Source of the DNA: Sphingomonadales bacterium UBA2683
Lineage (GTDB): Bacteria; Pseudomonadota; Alphaproteobacteria; Sphingomonadales; Sphingomonadaceae
Assembly (NCBI GenBank): GCA_002354635.1
Contig: DELZ01000005.1
Span: 147,009-211,008, forward strand
Length of the DNA: 64,000 nt
Direction of reading: 5' to 3'
Within the stretch, counting starts at the first letter, position 1, and each line of letters opens with the position of its first letter. The position numbers were made by a program, and so were the translations under genes. Of the stretch, positions 43,761-52,368 are shown piece after piece. The notes below the pieces were generated by a model. It was not told where the DNA came from and made no database searches. It worked only from the letters and a program-made list of their open reading frames with translations.

Positions 43761-44348
43761 ATGCGTACCGTCCTGTCCGTGATCCTGTTGGTGAGCCTAG
43801 GCGCCTGCGATAGAGGCTCCGACGAAGCGGGGCAAGAATTTGCTGACGGCGAGATGCAGGAAGAAGGAGAAACGATCGAGAGTGGCCAGGGCATGGTTGG
43901 CAAGCTGGACATTTCCCAGCGCGGCACAGCGATGGTTGATACCTCCTTTCAGGCACCGGACGGCAGCCCGGTGCAATTGAGCGACTTTACCGGCAAGCCC
44001 CTGCTTGTGAATATCTGGGCAACCTGGTGTGCTCCATGCATTGTCGAAATGCCGATGCTCGATACACTGGCAGCGCGGGAGAAGGACCGGCTCAAGGTCC
44101 TGGTGGTGTCTCAGGACATTCAGGGCACGGAAAAAGTTGTCCCCTTTTTCGAACGCGGCAATTTCCAGGAACTGGAGCCCTATGTCGATCCGGAAAACGG
44201 TCTGAGCTTTGGTTTCGGTTCCGGTCTGATGCCAACCACCGTGCTTTATGATGCGCAGGGCAAGGAAGTGTGGCGGGTCATCGGCGCCATGGACTGGGAT
44301 GGCGCCAAGGCAGCTGCCCTGCTGGAAGACACGCTTTCCGAAGGCTGA
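43761..44348 (+). CDS. TlpA-like thiol-disulfide lipoprotein
   Basis: A 195-residue membrane-anchored thioredoxin. The lipoprotein signal is MRTVLSVILLVSLGAC; the thioredoxin domain runs from about 60 and carries the active site WATWCAPCIVEMP (about 92-104). A cis-Pro is in SGLMPTTVLYD. The likely role is reduction of periplasmic thiols, for example in cytochrome c maturation; the cytochrome c' gene follows. It is divergent from argH, with 28 nt between starts. Confidence 0.9.
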   Translation: MRTVLSVILLVSLGACDRGSDEAGQEFADGEMQEEGETIESGQGMVGKLDISQRGTAMVDTSFQAPDGSPVQLSDFTGKPLLVNIWATWCAPCIVEMPMLDTLAAREKDRLKVLVVSQDIQGTEKVVPFFERGNFQELEPYVDPENGLSFGFGSGLMPTTVLYDAQGKEVWRVIGAMDWDGAKAAALLEDTLSEG

Positions 44349-44466
44349 AAATCGCATTCCGGCAAATCGGAACCTGCCAGCCCCAGACCTTTGCAACAGC
44401 CGTAATCCATTGCGTTGGTTCCGAAATTCGCTAGTCTCGAGCTACTTCGGCAATTTGGAGAATTCG

Positions 44467-44982
44467 ATGAGACGCTGCAAATCAAAAATAATTGTTCCGC
44501 TCCTTGCCAGCCTTGCGCTGCTTTCTGCCTGCGGACAGAATACCGAAACGGACATGGACTCGCAGTTAGCAGCCGTCGAACTTCCAAATGGAATGACCGT
44601 GAAGGAGCAAATTGAAGCAAGGCAGGGCCACCTCAAGAAAATCGGCAAGGCGTTCAAGAGCATCAGCGATCAGTTGAAGGCCGACAGTCCCGATCTGGCC
44701 CGGATTCAGGCCGCCGCTGCGCTCGTACCCAAAGAGGCAGAAGGCATGGCCGACTGGTTTCCGGAGGGAACAGGGTCCGAATCCGGTGTCAAAACCGATG
44801 CACTGCCGGTCATCTGGAAAAACAAGTCCGACTTCAATGACAAGGTTTTGGCGATGCAGGAGGCTGCCGCCGGGCTCGACACGGTTGCCCAGAGCGGTGA
44901 TGTTGCAACCATTGCAACCGCCTTCCAGGCAACGGGCGGCAAATGCAAGGACTGCCATGATAAGTATCGCGAGGACGACTAG
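44467..44982 (+). CDS. Cytochrome c' / c-556 family protein
   Basis: A 171-residue periplasmic haem protein with a lipoprotein-like signal (PLLASLALLSACGQN, about 10-24). It has a four-helix bundle and a C-terminal haem motif CKDCH (about 160-164) followed by KYRED, the cytochrome c' arrangement. WFPEGTG near residue 97 is also typical. It is followed 6 nt later by a b561-type cytochrome gene, a likely electron-transfer partner. Confidence 0.9.
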   Translation: MRRCKSKIIVPLLASLALLSACGQNTETDMDSQLAAVELPNGMTVKEQIEARQGHLKKIGKAFKSISDQLKADSPDLARIQAAAALVPKEAEGMADWFPEGTGSESGVKTDALPVIWKNKSDFNDKVLAMQEAAAGLDTVAQSGDVATIATAFQATGGKCKDCHDKYREDD

Positions 44983-44988
44983 CCTGAT

Positions 44989-45657
44989 ATGACGACCGAA
45001 CCCGCGCGCATCCTGGTCTGGGACGGCGCCGTCCGGCTGGTGCACTGGCTGATGGTGGCTCTTGTGCCGCTCCTCTGGTGGACCGCAGAGCAAGGCTATA
45101 TGGACTGGCACAAACGTCTTGGCCTGACGATGTTCGGACTGGTCCTGTTTCGATTGTTATGGGGTTTGTTCGGCAGCTGGACGGCGCGATTCGCTCCCAT
45201 GATGAGACGGATAGGATCTCTGAGTTCCTACCTCGGTAAATTGCGGCGGCGCGAGCCGGGCGCCACCTTCGGCCACAGTCCCCTGGCCGTGCTGAGCGTC
45301 TTCGCCCTGTTAATTGTCCTGGTTGCCCAGGTGACAACCGGGCTGTTCTCTGTCGATGTTGACGGCCTCGAATCCGGTCCATTGGCCATAATGGTGTCGT
45401 TCGAGACAGGCCGGCAGTTCGCAGAAGTTCACGAGTTCAACTTCAATCTGCTGGCAGCCCTCATCGTGCTGCATATCGTGGCGATCGCGATCTACCGATT
45501 TGTACTGAAAGAGAAGCTTGTCGGAGCTATGGTAACGGGCCGACGATCCCGTTCGGATTTTTCCGAGGCCCACCTGCCCGATAACCGACCGCGCAAATAT
45601 ACGATGATGATCGCGGCCCTGCTGTCGGTTGCCTGCGTGATAGTGATATCAAATTGA
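44989..45657 (+). CDS. Cytochrome b561-domain membrane protein
   Basis: A 222-residue di-haem b-type cytochrome with four to five TM helices. Likely haem ligands are His in VRLVHWLMVALV (about 19), His in DWHKRLGL (about 41) and His residues in VHEFNFNLLAALIVLHIVAI (about 145 and 158). The family exchanges electrons between quinol and periplasmic c-type cytochromes. The upstream cytochrome c' gene is 6 nt away, so the two form one unit. Confidence 0.9.
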   Translation: MTTEPARILVWDGAVRLVHWLMVALVPLLWWTAEQGYMDWHKRLGLTMFGLVLFRLLWGLFGSWTARFAPMMRRIGSLSSYLGKLRRREPGATFGHSPLAVLSVFALLIVLVAQVTTGLFSVDVDGLESGPLAIMVSFETGRQFAEVHEFNFNLLAALIVLHIVAIAIYRFVLKEKLVGAMVTGRRSRSDFSEAHLPDNRPRKYTMMIAALLSVACVIVISN

Positions 45658-45702
45658 AAGAAATGGCGTCGCAAGACCAGTTCCGACATCGCGTCGAAAT
45701 GG

Positions 45703-45778
<76 letters not shown>

Positions 45779-46313
45779 CCGTGACCAGATGCATGTTGGC
45801 ATCATCGGGGTCAGGCGAGCGCCATTGCCAAATCATCGCGCCTTTGGCAAGCCAATTTGCGTTCCTGTACCAACAAGTTCATCCGCAACAATTTTTCTTC
45901 GCCCTTCTGGCATGATCATCGACCCATTAACCAGAACCCTAGCTGACTCCGCGATTCGCAAGTTATACCTCGTTATCCACAGCATATATTCCATATATTT
46001 CAGATAGTTGAAAAGATATTTAGCAAAATCCGAGGCTTGCCGGTGTCAATCGAAATATTTCACTTTTTTTACAAGGCCGCTCTTGATCGACTCACTCGGA
46101 CGGGCTTACTACAGAGCCTCGGCTGATGGCTACGATTGCGATATCCGGGCCTAATTAGAAAATATAAATGATCGTTGAAAACGTGTTTTCAGCATCAGAT
46201 CCATTGTGCCTGATTCATTCCCATGGCTGGGGGTAATGAGAGCCGCTTAATTCCGGGTCTGCGATCAATTGTCGGCGTTGCAATCTGGCGCCAAACGGGG
46301 AAGTTTTCGGGGG
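45779..46313. promoter_or_regulatory. dnaA upstream region: DnaA box, AT-rich tract, inverted repeat
   Basis: No gene is visible in these 535 bp. There is a perfect DnaA box TTATCCACA at 45973-45981, followed by AT-rich DNA to about 46080. A TGAAAAC-GT-GTTTTCA inverted repeat lies at 46176-46191. Four GANTC (CcrM-type) sites are at 45945, 45953, 46089 and 46212. The region probably holds the dnaA promoter. One box is too few to call an origin. Confidence 0.5.
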
Positions 46314-47750
46314 ATGTTTGTGAACGAAAAAGTGCAAGACCGGGATGCCATGTCGTCCGCAAGCAGTCCTGTTTCCGGAGAGATTATAATTTCAACCGAC
46401 CTTGAAACGATATGGCTCAAGATATGCGCGGGCCTGCGCCGCGATTTGGGTGCACAAATTTTCGGCCAGTGGATCAAACCGATCAAGCTGTCCGCATTTG
46501 ATTCGGACACCGGTATATTGCAGCTGGAACTGCCATCGGAATTTGCAGCAACCTGGGTGCGGGATCGCTATGCCGAACGCCTTTTTCTGGCCTGGAAAGC
46601 CCATCAACCGGCGGTCACAGGTCTTGCCTTTGAGGCCCAGTCAGGCGCTGCAAAAATCGTTCAGATTGCACAGGGCAATGGTTCTGCGCCACGGGGCGCG
46701 GACATAGTCGTTCCTGAGAGCAAATTTCGTCTGGATCTGGATCCCCGAATGACCTTCGACCAGTTTATCGCCGGGCACTCCAATGTTCTCGCGCTCAATG
46801 CCGCCCAGCGCACTGCGGCTGCGGACAAGCCCTTGTTTAGTCCTCTTTATCTGCAGTCTTCCACCGGACAGGGCAAGACCCATTTGATGCACGCCATCGG
46901 CCATGCATTTCGTGAAGAGTTTCCTTCCGCGACCATCATCTACATGTCCGCAGAGCGCTTCATGATCGAATTCGTTTCTGCCATGCGCCGCAACGAGGGG
47001 ATGGAATTCAAGGCATCGCTGCGCGAAGCGGACTTGCTGATGATCGACGACATCCAGTTCATTGTCGGCAAAAATTCGACCCAGGAGGAATTTCTCCATA
47101 CGGTCGATTCGCTGATCAGCCGCGGCAAACGTGTGGTGGTAGCGGCCGATCGTCCACCGCAAGCTCTGGACGGTGTTGACCAGCGCCTGCTCTCGCGCCT
47201 GTCGATGGGCCTGGTCGCCGACATTCAGTCAGCCGGCCTTGAACTGCGCCGTGATATTCTCAAGCACCGTCTGGCAACAATGCCGCACCAGCAGGTATCG
47301 GAAGAGGTGGTCGATTTTCTCGCTCGCACGATCAGCCGCAATTTACGCGAACTGGAAGGCGGCCTCAACAAGCTGCTCGCCTATGCGCAGCTGACCGGGC
47401 GCGAAATCAGCCGCGAATTAGCGGAGGAACAACTGTCCGATATTTTGAGCGCCTGTCGCCGCCGGATCACGATCGACGAAATCCAGCGTACGGTGTGCGA
47501 ATATTATCGGCTTGACCGGAACGAGATGTCATCCAAACGCCGCGCTCGCGCCGTGGCCCGGCCGCGGCAGGTCGCCATGTACCTGTCAAAGGTCATGACG
47601 CCGCGCAGCTATCCGGAAATAGGTCGCAAATTTGGCGGCCGTGATCACAGCACGGTCATTCATGCCGTCAAGCTGGTCGAGCATTTGCGCGGCGAAGACA
47701 GCGAAATGGACAATGATGTGCGAATGCTCCTCCGTCAGCTTGAAAGCTGA
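46314..47750 (+). CDS. dnaA: Chromosomal replication initiator DnaA
   Basis: Binds DnaA boxes and opens the origin. Domain I lies at about 15-90. AAA+ domain III has Walker A SSTGQGKTHLMHA (about 181-193), Walker B LLMIDDIQFI (about 241-250) and the arginine-finger region. Domain IV has the signature RPRQVAMYLSKVMTPRSYPE and GGRDHSTVIHAVK. The start is ambiguous: ATG 46314 was chosen, but ATG 46350 (MSSASSPVSGE) is also possible. GANTC sites upstream suggest cell-cycle-linked methylation control. Confidence 0.96.
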   Translation: MFVNEKVQDRDAMSSASSPVSGEIIISTDLETIWLKICAGLRRDLGAQIFGQWIKPIKLSAFDSDTGILQLELPSEFAATWVRDRYAERLFLAWKAHQPAVTGLAFEAQSGAAKIVQIAQGNGSAPRGADIVVPESKFRLDLDPRMTFDQFIAGHSNVLALNAAQRTAAADKPLFSPLYLQSSTGQGKTHLMHAIGHAFREEFPSATIIYMSAERFMIEFVSAMRRNEGMEFKASLREADLLMIDDIQFIVGKNSTQEEFLHTVDSLISRGKRVVVAADRPPQALDGVDQRLLSRLSMGLVADIQSAGLELRRDILKHRLATMPHQQVSEEVVDFLARTISRNLRELEGGLNKLLAYAQLTGREISRELAEEQLSDILSACRRRITIDEIQRTVCEYYRLDRNEMSSKRRARAVARPRQVAMYLSKVMTPRSYPEIGRKFGGRDHSTVIHAVKLVEHLRGEDSEMDNDVRMLLRQLES

Positions 47751-47762
47751 GGGTCGCCCGAC

Positions 47763-48422
47763 TTATTCTTTCTCGGGAGCAACCGAAATGCGGACCCGCT
47801 CGCCGCTGTTTCCGGGGAAGTCGGTAAACATCGCTTCCACCAGATTTGGCACCAGATAGGTCAGGTTCTTCGACCGCGACATGGCTTCGGCCTTGCCTTC
47901 GAACAGGCGTTCGCCATCGATCGTCCGATCGATCTTCAAATCCAGTTCGGTGGTGTAGACGGTGAAACTGCGAACATTGCCGTAGCCGGAAAAGGCTGGG
48001 CCACCGAACAGGAAGGGATCGTGGAAGCCGTAGCGATAGCGATGGCGTCCGTAATATCCGCCAAACCGGCCTGTGGGATAGAACGGATCATAGTCGCCAA
48101 CGACCTTCTCCCGTCCCTTGTCGATGTCATAGTCCATACGGACAATCAGTTCCGCTGCGGCCGGATCGGCGCTGCGACGATAGCCAAGTTCCATCATCTT
48201 TTGCTCAACCAGTGCTGCATATTGTCCGAACTCGAGACCGCCAGCCAGTTCGGGATCATCGGCAACAACGGCGAAGCTTTGGCCGGTGGTGTCGGGAAGC
48301 GCCACGAAACGCTGCACGTCGGCCCGGAATGGTGTCGCACAGGCCGCCAATGTCAGTACGGCAAGCGGTGCGAACAACGACAACCCCTTCCGAGTAACGC
48401 CGAGTTTAGCAAAAACACTCAT
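47763..48422 (-). CDS. DUF4136 lipoprotein
   Basis: A 219-residue lipoprotein: hydrophobic core LSLFAPLAVLTLAAC (lipobox Cys about residue 28). The DUF4136 domain follows, with VQRFVALPDTTGQSFAVVAD, EQKMMELGYRR and ELIVRMDYDIDKG. A Tyr/Gly-rich internal stretch (FGGYYGRHRYRYGFHDPF, about 118-135) is typical. The likely location is the inner leaflet of the outer membrane. The function is unknown. It is convergent with dnaA. Confidence 0.85.
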   Translation of the reverse strand: MSVFAKLGVTRKGLSLFAPLAVLTLAACATPFRADVQRFVALPDTTGQSFAVVADDPELAGGLEFGQYAALVEQKMMELGYRRSADPAAAELIVRMDYDIDKGREKVVGDYDPFYPTGRFGGYYGRHRYRYGFHDPFLFGGPAFSGYGNVRSFTVYTTELDLKIDRTIDGERLFEGKAEAMSRSKNLTYLVPNLVEAMFTDFPGNSGERVRISVAPEKE

Positions 48423-48635
48423 CTTTTATCCTTCAAATTACTCAACAACTTTGACTTCATCATAAAGAGGGCGGGCTGAACCGTGTTTGAACGACGGCAG
48501 ATTGACGCCTGATCACCCATTCGCAGCGACCGCACAAGCAAAAACCAGCCCCTCGGCCGATCGCCGGAGGATATACCCGCTCCCCGACAACCGGATTGGT
48601 ATAGTCGCCCCCCCAATGGCGTGGACGTTGGGCAA

Positions 48636-48670
48636 AAGAAAACCCGCCACAATCGGGCGGGTTTTTCTGT
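48636..48670 (-). terminator. Intrinsic terminator of rpsT
   Basis: Stem AAAACCCGCC / GGCGGGTTTT (10 bp) with a 7-nt loop and T-rich flanks on both strands, about 20 nt after the rpsT stop codon. Confidence 0.8.
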
Positions 48671-48688
48671 AACGGTCTCGAAGGCTGA

Positions 48689-48958
48689 TTAGGCGGTTTG
48701 CAGCGCGGCAACCCGTTTTGTCAGGCGGCTGAATTTCCGCGAAGCCGTATTCTTGTGATACAGGCCTTTCGAAACGCCACGTGCCAGTTCAGGCTGCACG
48801 GCCTTCAGTGCCGCTGCCGCGACGTCCTTGTCGCCAGCTTCAAGGGCTGCATCCACGGCCTTGATCTTGGTACGGATCTGGCTCAGGCGATTTTTGTTGA
48901 TCGCGGTGCGGCGCGTATTGCGACGGATACGTTTTTTTGCTTGCGGCGTATTAGCCAT
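48689..48958 (-). CDS. rpsT: 30S ribosomal protein S20
   Basis: An 89-residue basic helical protein that binds 16S rRNA. It starts MANTPQAKKRIRRNTRRTAI and ends with KGLYHKNTASRKFSRLTKRV plus a short tail. The closeness to dnaA is usual in alphaproteobacteria. A terminator follows at 48636-48670. Confidence 0.97.
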   Translation of the reverse strand: MANTPQAKKRIRRNTRRTAINKNRLSQIRTKIKAVDAALEAGDKDVAAAALKAVQPELARGVSKGLYHKNTASRKFSRLTKRVAALQTA

Positions 48959-49070
48959 GAAAAACCCTCAAAATCTGAAATTAAATGCCGAAACGTTATG
49001 TACCGCTTCCGGCTCAAGACGGCGGCCAATAGCGTGACAGCCGATTCTCGTCAATAGCTTAGTGAACCGC

Positions 49071-49883
49071 TTATTTCTGGCATTGTGAACAGTAAAAGGT
49101 CGACCGGCCGCTATCGACTCGTCGCTGCACCGGCGCGCCGCACTGACAGGCACAGCCCTCACGGCCATAGACCCGCCAGTCCTTGGCGAAATAGCCCAGT
49201 TCGCCGCTCGGTTGCACAAAGTCCCGAAGCGAAGACCCCCCGGCAGCAATGGCCGCGATCAGAACCTCTTTAATCGCGGCAACCAGCCGTTCATAGCGGG
49301 ACTTCGAGATCACTCCGCCCTTCAGACGTGGTGAAATGCCCGCCATGTGGAGCGCTTCGCAGACATATATATTGCCAAGACCTGCCACTATTCGTTGGTC
49401 TAGCAACAGCTGCTTGATCGGCGCCTTGCGATCTTTGGTGGCGGCTTTCAGATAGGCACCGGTAAACTCGTCTCCCAACGGCTCGGGACCCATCAGCACG
49501 AATGGCTTGTAGCCTTCCAGATCCACCGCACGCACCAAATCGAGTGAGCCGAATCGCCGCGGATCGTTGAGCGCCAGCCGGTGACCCGAATCCGTCTCGA
49601 GCAGCAGATGATCGTGCTTCTCGATCTCCTCGGGGTCGATTCGCCAACGGCCCGACATGCCGAGATGGAAAATCATCATATCGCCGCGATCGGTCTCGAT
49701 CAGTCCATATTTTGCGCGCCTGCCAAGCGAGGTCACCACAGCACCGGTCATCCGCTGCCTCAGATCGATCGGAATCGGCCAGCGCAGATCCGCACGGCGT
49801 GGTTCAACCACGGTCAGTCGCTGCCCTTCGAGCACCGGTCGCAAACCGGCAACGGTCGTTTCCACTTCTGGTAGCTCTGGCAT
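49071..49883 (-). CDS. mutM: Formamidopyrimidine-DNA glycosylase
   Basis: Removes oxidised purines such as 8-oxoguanine. The 270-residue protein begins PELPEVETTVAGL, with the catalytic N-terminal Pro and Glu, and has Lys in the GRRAKYGL segment. The C-terminal H2TH region (LDQRIVAGLGNIYVCEAL) precedes the zinc finger CACQCG...CSQC. It is divergent from ubiE. Confidence 0.96.
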   Translation of the reverse strand: MPELPEVETTVAGLRPVLEGQRLTVVEPRRADLRWPIPIDLRQRMTGAVVTSLGRRAKYGLIETDRGDMMIFHLGMSGRWRIDPEEIEKHDHLLLETDSGHRLALNDPRRFGSLDLVRAVDLEGYKPFVLMGPEPLGDEFTGAYLKAATKDRKAPIKQLLLDQRIVAGLGNIYVCEALHMAGISPRLKGGVISKSRYERLVAAIKEVLIAAIAAGGSSLRDFVQPSGELGYFAKDWRVYGREGCACQCGAPVQRRVDSGRSTFYCSQCQK

Positions 49884-49988
49884 GCCGGTCCCAATCCATT
49901 ACGGTCCAATGGGCAGCTACAGAGTGATTGCAGTGCTGCCAAGGCTCGTCTACTTGGGTTGCCAAAGAAAAATCAGCACAGGCAAGAA

Positions 49989-50729
49989 ATGGCTATCGAA
50001 AGCAAAACCGTCTCCTTCGGCTATGAAGAGGTCGACGAGAGCGAAAAGACCGGCAGGGTCGGCGCGGTCTTCTCGAGCGTTGCCTCCAAATATGATGTGA
50101 TGAACGACGCGATGAGCGCCGGCACCCACCGCTTGTGGAAAGATCGCTTCGTGCGCCGCGTGAAGCCGCGCGCCGGCGAGAATATCCTCGATATGGCCGG
50201 TGGCACCGGTGACATAGCCTTTCGGATGGTCGACAGCGGCGCCCATATCACGGTGGCCGACATCAATGCGGAAATGCTCGCCGAAGGCGTAGAACGGGCG
50301 CTGGCAAAAGACGAAACGCGGCTGGTCTGGAGCCAGCAAAATGCCGAGACACTCAACTTTCCCGAGGCCCATTTCGACGCCTATACGATCGTCTTCGGCA
50401 TCCGCAATGTCACCCATATCGACAGGGCGCTGGCCGAAGCCTACCGCGTGCTGAAATATGGCGGGCGTTTTTATTGCATGGAATTTTCACAAACCAAATG
50501 GCCGGGCTTCAACAAGGTTTACGAGACCTATTCCCACCATATCTTGCCCAAGGTTGGCAAGATGGTTGCGAATGACGAGGCCAGCTACCGCTATCTCGCC
50601 GAATCAATCGCGAAATTTCCGCCGATGGAAAAATTTCGCGCGATGATCGAAGCCGCCGGTTTCAGCCAGACAAAGGTGGAGCCGATGATGGGTGGTCTGG
50701 TCGCGATTCACAGCGGCTGGAAGATCTGA
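49989..50729 (+). CDS. ubiE: Demethylmenaquinone/2-methoxy-6-polyprenyl-benzoquinol methyltransferase
   Basis: C-methylation step of ubiquinone (and menaquinone) synthesis, SAM-dependent. The 246-residue protein has the N-terminal VFSSVASKYDVMND (about 27-40), SAM motif LDMAGGTGDIAFRM (about 68-81) and the NVTHIDRALAEAYRVLK segment. The start at 49989 is preferred over the upstream frame. It is the first gene of an operon with ubiB, coaBC, dut, an unknown gene and moeB. Confidence 0.95.
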   Translation: MAIESKTVSFGYEEVDESEKTGRVGAVFSSVASKYDVMNDAMSAGTHRLWKDRFVRRVKPRAGENILDMAGGTGDIAFRMVDSGAHITVADINAEMLAEGVERALAKDETRLVWSQQNAETLNFPEAHFDAYTIVFGIRNVTHIDRALAEAYRVLKYGGRFYCMEFSQTKWPGFNKVYETYSHHILPKVGKMVANDEASYRYLAESIAKFPPMEKFRAMIEAAGFSQTKVEPMMGGLVAIHSGWKI

Positions 50730-50742
50730 GCCGCCGCTAGGG

Positions 50743-52296
50743 ATGACCAGCAACCGTACCCATATTTTTCGCCTGCTCAAATGGGGCCGTACCCTCGCCA
50801 GACATGGCGCGTTGCGCGATCTGGAAAATCACAAGGCAACGCCCCCGCAGGTCCGGCGACTGTTCCGCATCGCCCGGATCGGAACCTTCCAGCCACAGCA
50901 TCCCAATTATTCCGCCGCGTTGCAGGCGATCGGCCCGGCAGCAATCAAGCTCGGCCAGACTCTGGCGACCCGTCCCGATGTGATTGGCGAAGCGGCGGCG
51001 CGCGATCTGCTGCAATTGCAGGACAGTCTGCCGCCGGTGCCATTTGACCAGATTCGCGACGAGATCGAGCTCAGCCTCGGCAAGTCACTGGACGAACTGT
51101 ACAGCTACATCGATCCCGATCCGGTGGGTGCCGCCTCGATCGCCCAGGTGCATCGTGCAACAACGCTGGATGGCAAGGATGTCGCGGTCAAGGTGCTGCG
51201 TCCCGGCATCATCAAGAAATTCACCCAGGATATCGAAACCTACGAATGGGCCGCCGCGCATCTCGAAGCGCTGGGTGGCGAGGCAAAGCGCCTGCGCCCT
51301 CAACTGGTCATCGCCAATTTCCGCCGCTGGACCATGCGCGAGCTGGATTTGCGCCGCGAGGCGGCAAGCGCTTCGGAACTCGCCGAGCATATGACCCAGG
51401 TGGATCAATATGAGATTCCCGCGATCGACTGGGACCGGACATCGGGACGGGTGCTGACGCTCGACTGGGTCGACGGTGTCAAGATCTCGAACCGCGACGA
51501 ACTGGTCGCCGCCGGCCATGATCTCGATGCTATCGCCAACCGGCTGGTGCACACCTTCCTGAAACAGGCAATCGAAGCCGGCTATTTCCACGCCGACATG
51601 CATCAGGGCAATCTGTTCGTCAAAGCGGACGGGACAATTGTCGCGATCGATTTCGGGATTATGGGCCGGATCAACAAGAAGGCACGCGTCTGGCTCGCGG
51701 AAATTCTCTACGGGCTGACAACCGGCAACTACCGACGTGTCGCTGAAATCCATTTTGAAGCCCAATATGTCCCGGATCACCACAGCATGGAGGAATTTGC
51801 GACGGCCCTGCGGGCGGTCGGAGAACCGATGCGCGGCAAACCGGTCAGCGAACTGTCGGTCGGAGATATGCTTGACGGCCTGTTTGCGATCACCCGCGAT
51901 TTCGACATGGAAACCCAGCCGCATCTGCTGTTGCTGCAAAAGACGATGGTAATGGTCGAAGGGATCGCCACCGATCTCAATCCGCAGATCAATATGTGGG
52001 ACACCAGCGGGCCCTATGTGAAACAGTGGATCCGCGGCGAGTTGGGCCCGGAAGCGGCGATTGCCGACCGGATCAATGACGATCTCGATACACTGCTGCT
52101 GCTACCCGACATCGTCCGGCGGCTGGATCAGCAACTCCCCCGCAAGGGCGGAGCGCCTCCAGCACTGCCCTTGGCAGACGTCGAGCTGATGTGGGACAAG
52201 CGGAAAAAGGGCCAGAGCATCGGTTTCTGGCGCTACGCGCTGACGGCCGTTGTTGCTGGCGCGGCGGGAGCCGCAGCCATGCTCCTGTGGGGATAA
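50743..52296 (+). CDS. ubiB: Ubiquinone-biosynthesis atypical kinase UbiB
   Basis: ABC1/ADCK-type protein needed for aerobic ubiquinone synthesis, 517 residues. It shows the KxGQ motif in AIKLGQTLATRPD (about 67-79), the Ala-rich loop ASIAQVHRA, the invariant Lys in VAVKVLRPG, and DMHQGNLFV and AIDFGIMG of the catalytic core. A C-terminal TM hairpin (about 490-515) anchors it to the inner membrane. The start at 50743 is 13 nt after ubiE. Confidence 0.95.
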   Translation: MTSNRTHIFRLLKWGRTLARHGALRDLENHKATPPQVRRLFRIARIGTFQPQHPNYSAALQAIGPAAIKLGQTLATRPDVIGEAAARDLLQLQDSLPPVPFDQIRDEIELSLGKSLDELYSYIDPDPVGAASIAQVHRATTLDGKDVAVKVLRPGIIKKFTQDIETYEWAAAHLEALGGEAKRLRPQLVIANFRRWTMRELDLRREAASASELAEHMTQVDQYEIPAIDWDRTSGRVLTLDWVDGVKISNRDELVAAGHDLDAIANRLVHTFLKQAIEAGYFHADMHQGNLFVKADGTIVAIDFGIMGRINKKARVWLAEILYGLTTGNYRRVAEIHFEAQYVPDHHSMEEFATALRAVGEPMRGKPVSELSVGDMLDGLFAITRDFDMETQPHLLLLQKTMVMVEGIATDLNPQINMWDTSGPYVKQWIRGELGPEAAIADRINDDLDTLLLLPDIVRRLDQQLPRKGGAPPALPLADVELMWDKRKKGQSIGFWRYALTAVVAGAAGAAAMLLWG

Positions 52297-52368
52297 GTCA
52301 GAAGGCAGCGCACAGGCCGTGACACATGCCGCTTGGCTTTGCGCCTGCTTGCCCCTAAATCGGACGGG

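Noticed and set aside
45779..46313. Chromosomal origin (oriC) at dnaA
   Set aside because: Only one perfect DnaA box is visible. In related alphaproteobacteria the origin is often near other genes. GC skew over the whole chromosome is needed.
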